Source: Anaerolineae bacterium
Lineage (GTDB): Bacteria > Chloroflexota > Anaerolineae > B4-G1 > DUEL01
Direction: 5' to 3'
Assembly: GCA_016926575.1 (NCBI GenBank)
Contig: JAFGOJ010000011.1
Span: 1 to 8,294, forward strand
DNA length: 8,294 nt
Shown here: piece by piece, positions 1-5,481 of the stretch
Layout of the letters: each line of letters begins with the position of its first letter
Numbering within the stretch: the first letter of the stretch is position 1
Translations under genes and position numbers: made by a program
The notes under the pieces: generated by a model
What the model was told of the DNA's origin: nothing
The model's database searches: none
The model's input: the letters and a program-made list of their open reading frames with translations, nothing else

Positions 1-1113
1 CCGCCGCCGGCCTACGTCACCCCGCCCCCGCCCGCCCAAGGCGGCGCTACGGCGGTGCTGCGCGAGTCGGCGCCCAAGCGCCGGCCGTGGCTGTGGATTG
101 CTATCGGTGGGGGCCTCGTGGCCCTGCTGGTGTTCGTTGGCGTCGCCTGGGCCCTGCTGCGCGGGCTGGGCGTGTTCGACGGCGGTGTGGCCGAGGTGAC
201 GTCGCAGCCGCCCACCTCTGCCCCCGATACGTCGGCGACGGAATTGGCGGCCACGATGGCCGCGCTCCAGGCAACCGTGGGCGCGCCGACTGCTACGCCG
301 ACTGCCACGTCGACCCCGTTGCCCACGCCAACCTCCACGCCAGAGCCCGACTTGACCGCGACGGCCTATGCCGCCTGTGAGTTCTCCGTCGAAGTGCTGG
401 AAGACCCGGCGGTCTGGCCGCCCATCCTGGCCCCCGACCAGGACTTCGCCAAGTCGTGGGAGGTGCGCAATACCGGCACGTGCCCGTGGGAGAACGGCTT
501 CCAACTTGCCTTCGTCAGCGGCAGCCAGTTGGGGGGCCCGCTCGCGATCCCGGTCGATCCGACCGCCGCGAATGAGACCTGGGGGGTAACCCTGAGCCTG
601 ACCGCGCCCTCGGAGAACGGCACCTACACGGGGATGTGGCAGCTTCAGACCGCGGATGGGGCCGCGGTCGGTGAGCCGCTGGCGGTTTCGATTGTCGTCG
701 GTCCAACCGCTACGCCGCGTCCGCCCACGGCGACGCCGACGCCTCTGGCGTCCCCGACCCCGCCGCCGGCGTTGGAGATGTCGTGGCCGAGTATCATCAG
801 TTGCTGGGTGGACAACGACGCCGGCCGGTGGGGCGGGCAGATCGTGTGGAACGCGTGGGGCGGGCCCAGCACGGAGTATCACTACTTCTACGGTGGCGTT
901 GCCTCCGAGCAAGAACTGGCTACGGCCGGCGACAGCTTCTCGGTTCAGATCAATAGCCCGTTGCGGGTTACGTACTTTACCACGTCGGGGGTGGGTGTCT
1001 TCTGGCCGCTGCCCGAGGGGTGCTGTGGGGGTTCCGAGGGGCGATGGACGAGCCCCGAGGGGTACCAGGTGGTGTGGAAGGCCGTTCAATACGATATATC
1101 TCGTTGTCCATAA
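1..1113 (+). CDS. Membrane-anchored protein with NBR1-type Ig-like domain (5' end outside window)
   Basis: Frame 1 is open from the first base to the TAA at 1111-1113, and the first 18 codons are Pro-rich, so the gene very probably starts upstream. A GTG at base 55 has no convincing ribosome-binding site. Counting from that GTG, residues 12-41 form one hydrophobic membrane helix preceded by basic residues (PKRR). Residues 78-105 are a Thr/Pro-rich linker. Residues 109-216 match the Ig-like domain of the NBR1 family, with the signatures LAPDQDFAKSWEVRNTGTCPW, GGP and LTAPSENGTYTGMWQL. A second Thr/Pro linker (217-239) leads to a 110-residue C-terminal domain rich in Trp, Gly and Cys (C250, C323, C324, C351) that I do not recognise. 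The layout suggests an intracellular Pro-rich N-terminus and an exported adhesive or binding C-terminus. NBR1-Ig domains with such linkers are common in Anaerolineae; ligand and role are unknown. Confidence 0.85.
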   Translation, partial: PPPAYVTPPPPAQGGATAVLRESAPKRRPWLWIAIGGGLVALLVFVGVAWALLRGLGVFDGGVAEVTSQPPTSAPDTSATELAATMAALQATVGAPTATPTATSTPLPTPTSTPEPDLTATAYAACEFSVEVLEDPAVWPPILAPDQDFAKSWEVRNTGTCPWENGFQLAFVSGSQLGGPLAIPVDPTAANETWGVTLSLTAPSENGTYTGMWQLQTADGAAVGEPLAVSIVVGPTATPRPPTATPTPLASPTPPPALEMSWPSIISCWVDNDAGRWGGQIVWNAWGGPSTEYHYFYGGVASEQELATAGDSFSVQINSPLRVTYFTTSGVGVFWPLPEGCCGGSEGRWTSPEGYQVVWKAVQYDISRCP

Positions 1114-1125
1114 ACGGATGGACAA
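1104..1125 (+). other. Hairpin overlapping the stop codon of the NBR1-Ig gene
   Basis: TTGTCCAT (1104-1111) and ATGGACAA (1118-1125) form an 8-bp stem around a 6-base loop, and the TAA stop lies in the stem and loop. No T-run follows, so it is not a standard intrinsic terminator. It may attenuate or stabilise the mRNA between this gene and tatA, or be chance. Confidence 0.35.
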
Positions 1126-1149
1126 TCATCAAAAGATGGAGTGAAGAAA

Positions 1150-1341
1150 ATGAATCTATTTCGTAGTTTGGGTCCCGTTGAGTTGTTGATCATTTTGGCC
1201 ATCGTGATCTTGATCTTCGGTCCGGGGCGTTTGGGCAAGGTCGCCGGCGAGCTGGGGAAAGGAATTCGAGATTTTCGCAAGGGCCTGTCTGGAGGAAACG
1301 AAGGAGAAGAGGAACATCCCGGGCCGGCAGACGAAGAGTAG
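1150..1341 (+). CDS. tatA: Twin-arginine translocase subunit TatA
   Basis: This encodes a 63-residue TatA/E-family subunit, which forms the pore-like oligomer of the Tat pathway that exports folded proteins across the cytoplasmic membrane. A short N-terminus (MNLFRSLGPVE) precedes a single membrane helix (about residues 8-23), the conserved FGPGRLGK hinge, an amphipathic helix with GxxFRKGL character (about 27-45), and an acidic tail. This is the usual TatA plan and length. I chose ATG 1150 because GGAG at 1138-1141 lies 8 bases upstream. The in-frame GTG at 1141 overlaps that ribosome-binding site and would only add VKK. It stands 33 bases before the TatB-like gene and opens the tat cluster. 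No clear promoter is visible just upstream, so it may be co-transcribed with the NBR1-Ig gene. Confidence 0.93.
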   Translation: MNLFRSLGPVELLIILAIVILIFGPGRLGKVAGELGKGIRDFRKGLSGGNEGEEEHPGPADEE

Positions 1342-1374
1342 GCTCGGCGCGAGTATGGTGCGCAGTACACGGTT

Positions 1375-1725
1375 ATGGAGTTTCTAAACGTCGGTTCCGG
1401 CGAGTTTATCTTCATTCTGCTGATTGCCATCCTGGTGATTGGACCGCAGCGGACCGTACAATTGGCCCGTCAGGCCGGTCAGATTCTTGGTCGGCTGAAG
1501 GGACAATTGGCCGCCTTTCAACAGCAGTTTTCTGAAGAGATCCGGTCGCTCGAAGAGGTCAAGGCGGCTGTCTCCGAGCCTATGTTGGATATCAACAAAG
1601 AGGCTCGCGCTATCAATAGAGAGGTAGCGGCGGCGGCCAGGGGCCGTCCGCTGGAAGCAAGCCCTGCGCCAGGTCCCGACACCCAACCAGCGCCACTACA
1701 GGACACCCCCGATGAGTCAGTCTGA
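1375..1725 (+). CDS. tatB: Twin-arginine translocase subunit TatB (TatA/B family)
   Basis: This is a 116-residue TatA/B-family protein. The N-terminus (MEFLNVGSGEFIFILLIAI) places an acidic residue (E10) at the start of the membrane helix, followed by VIGPQR at 21-26. The GPQR hinge is characteristic of TatB, whereas TatA usually has FGxxxLP as in the gene just upstream. A long, Gln/Glu/Lys-rich amphipathic and probably coiled-coil stretch (about 27-90) and a Pro-rich tail follow, longer than in TatA. In Gram-negative systems TatB partners TatC in the receptor complex that binds the RR signal peptide. ATG 1375 is the only start in the open frame between it and tatA. It has no strong Shine-Dalgarno, suggesting coupled translation or weak initiation. 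The 3' end overlaps tatC by 14 bases. A second TatA is the alternative name; order and hinge favour TatB. Confidence 0.85.
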   Translation: MEFLNVGSGEFIFILLIAILVIGPQRTVQLARQAGQILGRLKGQLAAFQQQFSEEIRSLEEVKAAVSEPMLDINKEARAINREVAAAARGRPLEASPAPGPDTQPAPLQDTPDESV

Positions 1726-2437
1726 ACTGGGCATTTTAGAACACATCGAGGAACTGCGGCGCAGAATTTTGTGGGCTTTGGCGGCGGTGGCGGCAGGGGT
1801 CGTCATCAGCGCGTTCTTCGCCGACAAGATTCTGGTGTGGCTGACCGCGCCCCTGCCGGGTGAAGGGCTGGAGCAGTTGGAGGCGATCTCTCTGACGGAG
1901 AATGTGGGCGTGTTTATGCAGGCCACGCTCCTCAGCGGGATCGCGTTCGCCATGCCCGTGGTCGTCTTGCAACTGTGGAAGTTCATCCAACCCGGGCTGT
2001 ACTCTAACGAACGCCGCTACGTCTACCTGCTGGTCCCGATGGCGACGCTTCTGTTTCTCAGCGGCGCGGCGTTCTGCTATTACGTCATGCTGCCGGTGGC
2101 GGTGCCGTTCATGCTCGATTTCCTGGACATTCCCACGCGCCCGCGCCCGTCGGAGTATTTCCCCTTCATCACCAGTCTGCTTCTGTGGGTGGGGATCAGC
2201 TTCGAGCTGCCGCTGCTCGTCTTTTTCCTGGCCAAAGTGCGCGTCGTCAATCACCGGGCGTTGATCAAAAACTGGCGCGTAGCGATTCTCTTGATCGCGG
2301 TGCTGGCCGCAGCGATCACTCCTACGCCCGACCCCATCAATATGGGTATCGTCATGATCCCCTTGGTGGTGCTCTATTTTCTAAGTATCTTTTTGGCTTG
2401 GATTGCCTACCCCAAAGTGAAAGAGTCCTCTGAATAA
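1712..2437 (+). CDS. tatC: Twin-arginine translocase subunit TatC
   Basis: TatC is the polytopic Tat component that, with TatB, recognises twin-arginine signal peptides and recruits TatA. The 241-residue product has the family length and about six membrane helices. Visible signatures are HIEELRRR at 11-18 (the cytoplasmic N-terminal recognition motif), LQLWKFIQPGLYSNERR at 86-102, the buried acidic residue E165 in GISFELPL (equivalent to E170 of E. coli TatC), and ITPTPDPINM at 202-211. The start codon lies inside the end of tatB (14-base overlap), so translation is probably coupled. Together with the two upstream genes this gives a complete three-component Tat system. No terminator is visible before the rplU promoter, which begins 8 bases after the stop. 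Confidence 0.97.
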   Translation: MSQSELGILEHIEELRRRILWALAAVAAGVVISAFFADKILVWLTAPLPGEGLEQLEAISLTENVGVFMQATLLSGIAFAMPVVVLQLWKFIQPGLYSNERRYVYLLVPMATLLFLSGAAFCYYVMLPVAVPFMLDFLDIPTRPRPSEYFPFITSLLLWVGISFELPLLVFFLAKVRVVNHRALIKNWRVAILLIAVLAAAITPTPDPINMGIVMIPLVVLYFLSIFLAWIAYPKVKESSE

Positions 2438-2444
2438 ATTGGGG

Positions 2445-2472
2445 TTGACAAACTGCCATTTCCGACTATAAT
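2445..2472 (+). promoter_or_regulatory. Sigma70-type promoter of the rplU-rpmA-rpmE operon
   Basis: TTGACA (2445-2450) and TATAAT (2467-2472) both match the bacterial consensus in all six positions, with a 16-base spacer. Transcription would start near 2479-2481, leaving a leader of about 50 bases before the rplU GTG. The leader ends in a strong Shine-Dalgarno, AGGGAGG (2516-2522). It sits in the short gap after tatC and so splits the ribosomal genes from the tat cluster transcriptionally. A spacer one base below the optimum of 17 is common in strong ribosomal promoters. I saw no obvious conserved L21 leader structure. Confidence 0.85.
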
Positions 2473-2528
2473 ATCTCGGTTGCCGGGTTGCCGCGTGCGA
2501 CCTGTAGCGTGATGTAGGGAGGCATATT

Positions 2529-2840
2529 GTGTACGCCGTTTTTCAATTAAGTGACCGTCAATATAAGGCCGAAGTTGGTGACAGTTTTCTGGTAGAGAAG
2601 CTACCTGCTGACGCTGGCCAACAGATCATGTTGGACGAAGTTCTGCTGGTTGCCGATGGCGAAGGGGTGCAGGTCGGTACCCCTCTCGTGGCGGGTGCGC
2701 GGGTCAAAGCGACCGTTCTGGCGCACGAAAAGGGGCCCAAGATCCACATTTTCAAGTACCGCCCCAAGCAGCGCTATCGAGTGCGCAAGGGCCATCGACA
2801 GAATTATACCCGCTTGCGGGTTGACGAGATTGTGGTGTAG
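2529..2840 (+). CDS. rplU: 50S ribosomal protein L21
   Basis: L21 binds 23S rRNA in the large ribosomal subunit. At 103 residues the product has the family's standard length. The N-terminus MYAVFQLSDRQYKAEVGD corresponds to the canonical MYAVIxxGGKQYxVxxGD, although the usual GGKQY is here SDRQY. The C-terminal basic segment (KIHIFKYRPKQRYRVRKGHRQ, about 73-93, then YTRLRVDEI) is the rRNA-binding signature. The GTG start at 2529 is supported by the match starting exactly there and by AGGGAGG ending 6 bases upstream. It is the first gene after the consensus promoter and is followed 12 bases later by rpmA, the near-universal rplU-rpmA order. Confidence 0.97.
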   Translation: MYAVFQLSDRQYKAEVGDSFLVEKLPADAGQQIMLDEVLLVADGEGVQVGTPLVAGARVKATVLAHEKGPKIHIFKYRPKQRYRVRKGHRQNYTRLRVDEIVV

Positions 2841-2852
2841 TGGGAGGTTGCA

Positions 2853-3113
2853 ATGGCACACAAAAAAGGTGGCGGTAAAAGTAAGAATGGTCGTGACAGC
2901 CACAGCAAACGCCTGGGCGTCAAGAAGTACGGTGGCGAAGCCGTCCTGGCCGGAAATATCATCATCCGCCAGCGCGGTATGACGGTCAAACCGGGCGATA
3001 ACGTGGGTATGGGCAGGGACTACACCCTGTTCGCGCTGAAAGAAGGCTACGTCCGCTTCGAGCCTATCCGTGGCGGGCGCAAGCGCGTCAGCGTGTACCC
3101 GGAACGGAGTTAG
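2853..3113 (+). CDS. rpmA: 50S ribosomal protein L27
   Basis: L27 reaches into the peptidyl-transferase centre with its N-terminal tail. The 86-residue product begins MAHKKGGGKSKNGRDSHSKR, the conserved tail of mature-type L27 that needs no N-terminal processing (unlike Firmicute L27, which has a cleaved leader). The body contains LGVKKYGGEAVLAGNIIIRQRG and the later GxxVGMGRDYTLFALKEG, both family hallmarks. GGGAGG at 2842-2847 lies 5 bases before the ATG. It is co-transcribed with rplU and is followed by rpmE after only 3 bases, so translation of the pair is probably coupled. Confidence 0.98.
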   Translation: MAHKKGGGKSKNGRDSHSKRLGVKKYGGEAVLAGNIIIRQRGMTVKPGDNVGMGRDYTLFALKEGYVRFEPIRGGRKRVSVYPERS

Positions 3114-3116
3114 CTG

Positions 3117-3614
3117 ATGAGGAAAGATATCCATCCCAAGTACTATCCCGAGGCTCAGGTTATCTGCGCCTGCGGCAATACGTGGAACGTCGGGGCGACC
3201 ATCCCGCTCATCCGCACCGACGTCTGCTCGGCGTGCCACCCCTTCTTCACCGGCGAACAGCGTATCGTCGACACCGAAGGGCAGGTCGACCGCTTCATGA
3301 GCCGCCTGCGCCGGCGCGACGAGATTCTGGCCGATGAAGTGACCCGCCGCGAGTCGGTGCGCTCCCCAGACCAGCCCATCGGCGCTCTGGAACTCGGCAC
3401 GCGTGCCGAAGGCGCTCTGGCCGAGGCCGGTATCACCACGGTCGCCCACGCGCTGCAGAAGCTTGCCGAAGGCGACGAAACGCTGACCAATTTGCGCGGG
3501 TTCGGCCTGAAATCGCTGGCAACTTTGAAGAAACGCCTCCGCGCGCGCGGATTTGTCCTCCCCGGCGACGAAAGCCTGGACGCGGACGAAGACCTGGAAG
3601 AAACGGAAGACTAG
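3117..3614 (+). CDS. rpmE: Ribosomal protein L31 fused to an RNA polymerase alpha-CTD-like domain
   Basis: Residues 1-63 are a complete L31 (MRKDIHPKYYPEAQ, then DVCSACHPFFTGEQRIVDTEGQVDRF) with the four zinc-ribbon cysteines C17, C19, C37 and C40, so this is the zinc-containing form. Normal L31 ends soon after this point at about 65-90 residues; here the frame continues to 165. After a charged, probably helical linker (64-86), residues 87-147 match the C-terminal domain of the RNA polymerase alpha subunit: an ELGTRAEGALAEAGITTVAHAL helix pair and the NLRGFGLKSLATLKKRL helix-hairpin-helix motif. By hand alignment to E. coli alpha, the DNA-contact positions R265, G296, K298 and S299 are retained (R96, G130, K132, S133), while N268, C269 and E302 are not. 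An acidic tail ends the protein. GGAG at 3106-3109, inside the rpmA end, lies 7 bases before the ATG. The extra domain could bind rRNA, DNA or a polymerase partner. Confidence 0.95.
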   Translation: MRKDIHPKYYPEAQVICACGNTWNVGATIPLIRTDVCSACHPFFTGEQRIVDTEGQVDRFMSRLRRRDEILADEVTRRESVRSPDQPIGALELGTRAEGALAEAGITTVAHALQKLAEGDETLTNLRGFGLKSLATLKKRLRARGFVLPGDESLDADEDLEETED

Positions 3615-3633
3615 ACCCGACGCAGCAAGGTGG

Positions 3634-3671
3634 TAGGGGCAGATGATGGCAATCTGCCCCTATTTTGTTTT
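3634..3671 (+). terminator. Intrinsic terminator of the ribosomal protein operon
   Basis: TAGGGGCAGAT (3634-3644) and ATCTGCCCCTA (3652-3662) form a perfect 11-bp stem around a 7-base loop, followed at once by TTTTGTTTT (3663-3671). This is a textbook rho-independent terminator 20 bases after the rpmE stop. It lies only 24 bases before the tdk start, leaving no room for a complete promoter between, so tdk must use read-through or a promoter inside rpmE. Confidence 0.93.
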
Positions 3672-3694
3672 CCAAATTCCACAAGGAGCGGTGA

Positions 3695-4315
3695 ATGTAC
3701 GGCAAACCCAGCAGCGGATGGATCGAGGTGATCTGCGGCAGTATGTTCTGCGGCAAGACGGAGGAGTTGATCCGGCGGATACGCCGGGCCAGGATCGCCC
3801 GCCAGAAGGTTCAGGTCTTCAAGCATAGCCTCGACGCGCGCTACGCCGAACGCGAAGTCGCCTCTCACAACGGTCTCCAATGGGAAGCGCTCCCTGTAGA
3901 AAGCACGCAACAACTGCGCCAGTTGATCGAACCGGATACGACGGTGGTCGCCGTGGACGAAGGCCAATTCTTCGACGACGGCCTGCTGGACCTGTGCAAG
4001 GCGCTGGCCGAACAGGGCGTGCGGGTGATCGTCGCCGGGCTGGATATGGACTTCCGTGGGGAGCCCTTCGGCCCCATCCCCCAACTGCTGGCCCAGGCCG
4101 AAGTGGTGGATAAATTGCAGGCGATCTGCGTCGTCTGCGGCGGGCCGGCCAGCCACACACAACGCCTTATCGACGGCCGCCCGGCTGCCTACGACGACCC
4201 GGTCATCATGGTCGGCGCGAACGAGGTGTACCAGGCGCGCTGTCGCGGGTGTCATCAAGTAAACCCCCATTCCCCCTTTCCGCGGCGGGAAAGTCAACTG
4301 CGAAGCGTCAGCTGA
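3695..4315 (+). CDS. tdk: Thymidine kinase (type II, tetrameric class)
   Basis: The enzyme phosphorylates thymidine (and deoxyuridine) with ATP to give dTMP in pyrimidine salvage. The 206-residue product shows the P-loop GSMFCGKT (15-22), the catalytic acid in VDEGQFF (E89), AGLDMDFRGEPFGPIPQLL (114-132), a zinc site of C145-x2-C148 and C183-x2-C186, and the lasso-loop substrate motif GANEVYQARC (Y179). AAGGAG at 3683-3688 lies 6 bases before the ATG. Residues 190-206 (NPHSPFPRRESQLRSVS) do not look like family sequence. They and the stop codon are encoded by a dispersed repeat described separately, so the native C-terminus has probably been replaced just after the last zinc cysteine. The core appears intact and active. 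It precedes two purine phosphoribosyltransferases in the same direction. Confidence 0.97.
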   Translation: MYGKPSSGWIEVICGSMFCGKTEELIRRIRRARIARQKVQVFKHSLDARYAEREVASHNGLQWEALPVESTQQLRQLIEPDTTVVAVDEGQFFDDGLLDLCKALAEQGVRVIVAGLDMDFRGEPFGPIPQLLAQAEVVDKLQAICVVCGGPASHTQRLIDGRPAAYDDPVIMVGANEVYQARCRGCHQVNPHSPFPRRESQLRSVS

Positions 4316-4323
4316 GCAGCTAC
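4261..4323 (+). repeat. Degenerate half copy of the palindromic element at 8028-8182
   Basis: Read on the + strand, this segment aligns with the reverse complement of 8029-8090, with about 55 of 62 positions identical and one single-base gap. Shared blocks include CGGCGGGAAAG, CAACTGCGAAGCG and GCTGAGCAG. The outer end is the element terminus, CTGAGCAGCTAC at 4312-4323 compared with CTGAGCAGTTAC. The segment stops at the edge of the central palindrome, so the core and the other arm are missing. It covers the last 17 codons and TGA of tdk and the spacer before the first hpt gene. Confidence 0.85.
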
Positions 4324-4349
4324 AAGCTACAAACGAAAGAGGAGGCAGG

Positions 4350-4913
4350 ATGGCATTGAGTGCGTTGGTGGAACAGGCAATTGAACGAACGCTGCTGGAT
4401 GAACAGACGATCCAGCGGCGGGTCGTGGAGTTGGCGGCGCAGATCAGCAGCGACTACGCCGACGTAGACAACGTGGTGCTGGTCGGCGTGCTGAAGGGCT
4501 CGTTCATCTTCCTCGCCGATTTGGCCCGGCACCTTGACGTGCCCCACAGCGTGGACTTCATCGCGCTGTCGAGCTACAACCGGGGCACGGTCAGCTACGG
4601 CGCAGTGCGCTTGATTATGGACACGCGCTCCTCTATCACCGACCAACACGTGCTCATCGTCGAAGACATCGTCGACACCGGCTATACGTTGGACTATCTG
4701 ATGCGCAATTTCGAGGCCCGCCGTCCGGCCTCCCTGCGCACGTGTACGCTGCTCAGCAAGCCGGACCGCCGCGAGGTCGATGTTCACGTCGATTACCTGG
4801 GCTTCGAAATCCCCGACGTGTGGGTCGTGGGCTACGGCCTCGACTACGCCAATCGCTTCCGCACCCTGCCGTACATCGCGGCGCTGCGGCGCGATGTCTA
4901 CGAAAAGGAGTGA
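4350..4913 (+). CDS. Hypoxanthine-guanine phosphoribosyltransferase paralogue, divergent copy
   Basis: This is a 187-residue purine phosphoribosyltransferase that would join a 6-oxopurine to PRPP to make IMP or GMP. Visible are the VLKGSFIFLADL loop (47-58), the PRPP motif VLIVEDIVDTG (101-111, with acidic E105 and D106 and catalytic D109), K137 in LLSKP (the residue contacting the purine 6-oxo group), and YLGFEIPDVWVVGYGLDY (149-166). Two changes from the usual pattern stand out. W158 replaces the Phe that stacks on the purine ring (human F186), and SSYN with VSYG replaces the usual SSYG with SSG in the flexible catalytic loop. These may alter base preference, for example toward xanthine, or lower activity. 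Its neighbour 3 bases downstream is a canonical Hpt and roughly half identical by eye. AGGAGG (4340-4345) precedes the ATG by 4 bases. HprT-type annotation is secure; exact substrate is not. Confidence 0.92.
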   Translation: MALSALVEQAIERTLLDEQTIQRRVVELAAQISSDYADVDNVVLVGVLKGSFIFLADLARHLDVPHSVDFIALSSYNRGTVSYGAVRLIMDTRSSITDQHVLIVEDIVDTGYTLDYLMRNFEARRPASLRTCTLLSKPDRREVDVHVDYLGFEIPDVWVVGYGLDYANRFRTLPYIAALRRDVYEKE

Positions 4914-4916
4914 TCG

Positions 4917-5462
4917 ATGGGGCTTCAAGAAGACGTCGCAACCGTATTGGTCTCTGAACAGAATATTCAAGCACGCGTGGCGGCGCTGGCACGCGAGATC
5001 GAGGCGCACTACACCGACGACACGCCTCTCCTGCTCGTCTGTGTCCTCAAGGGGGCTTTCATGTTCCTGGCCGACCTGTCGCGCCAGTTGCAGATTCCCC
5101 ACGAGATCGATTTCATGGAGACCTCATCCTATGGTGCTGGCACGGAGAGCAGCGGCGTGGTGCGTATCCTGTTGGACCTGGAGCGCAACATCGAAGGGCG
5201 GCACGTACTGATCATCGAGGATATCATCGACTCGGGCCGCACGCTCCAGTACATCACCCGTAACCTGCGCACCCGTAACCCCGCCAGCGTGAAGGTCTGC
5301 ACGTTGCTGAGCAAGCCCTCCCGCCGCGTGATCGACGTCCCGGTCGACTGGATCGGTTTTGAGATCCCCGACGCGTTCGTGGTCGGCTACGGGCTGGACT
5401 ATGCCGAGGTCTACCGCAACGTGCCCTTCATCGGGGTATTGAAGGCAGAAGTTTACGAATAG
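4917..5462 (+). CDS. hpt: Hypoxanthine-guanine phosphoribosyltransferase, canonical copy
   Basis: The 181-residue product has all expected elements of bacterial Hpt: VLKGAFMFLADL (43-54), the flexible loop SSYGAGTESSG (70-80), the PRPP motif VLIIEDIIDSGRTL (97-110, with E101, D102 and D105), K133 in LLSKPSRR, and WIGFEIPDAFVVGYGLDYAE (145-164) with stacking F154 and D161. It should convert hypoxanthine and guanine to IMP and GMP in the cytoplasm. AAGGAG (4905-4910), inside the end of the upstream paralogue, lies 6 bases before the ATG. The two genes are separated by 3 bases, so they form one translationally linked pair from a tandem duplication or ancient paralogy. The gene ends at a GC hairpin facing the convergent msrC. 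Confidence 0.95.
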   Translation: MGLQEDVATVLVSEQNIQARVAALAREIEAHYTDDTPLLLVCVLKGAFMFLADLSRQLQIPHEIDFMETSSYGAGTESSGVVRILLDLERNIEGRHVLIIEDIIDSGRTLQYITRNLRTRNPASVKVCTLLSKPSRRVIDVPVDWIGFEIPDAFVVGYGLDYAEVYRNVPFIGVLKAEVYE

Positions 5463-5481
5463 GGGCGGCGTGCGCCGCCCC
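5462..5481. terminator. GC hairpin between convergent hpt and msrC
   Basis: GGGGCGGC (5462-5469) and GCCGCCCC (5474-5481) pair perfectly around a 4-base loop. The hairpin fills exactly the gap between the hpt stop (TAG 5460-5462) and the msrC stop on the other strand (5482-5484). There is no T-run on either side, so it is a weak or factor-assisted bidirectional terminator at best, or an mRNA 3'-end stabiliser. Its position between convergent stops is the main evidence. Confidence 0.5.

Noticed and set aside
55..57. GTG as the start of the NBR1-Ig gene
   Set aside because: The frame is open to base 1 with Pro-rich codons in the same style, and no ribosome-binding site precedes the GTG. The true start is more likely upstream of the window.
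1141..1143. GTG start for tatA
   Set aside because: It overlaps the GGAG that serves ATG 1150, and the family N-terminus begins at the ATG.
3300..3400. L31 extension as a frameshift or read-through artefact
   Set aside because: The frame is continuous with no stop, the linker is well formed, and the C-terminal part is a coherent domain, so it is most simply one gene.
2601..3449. 282-codon antisense frame across rplU, rpmA and rpmE
   Set aside because: It lies opposite three certain ribosomal genes and shows no motif or ribosome-binding site.
4318..4331. Tandem AGCTACA direct repeat as a target duplication for the half element
   Set aside because: The two copies are adjacent, the first being part of the element end, and do not flank anything. 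Slippage or chance explains it as well.
4320..5102. 260-codon antisense frame across the hpt genes
   Set aside because: It is rich in His, Asp and Val as expected of the complement of these codons, with no recognisable domain.
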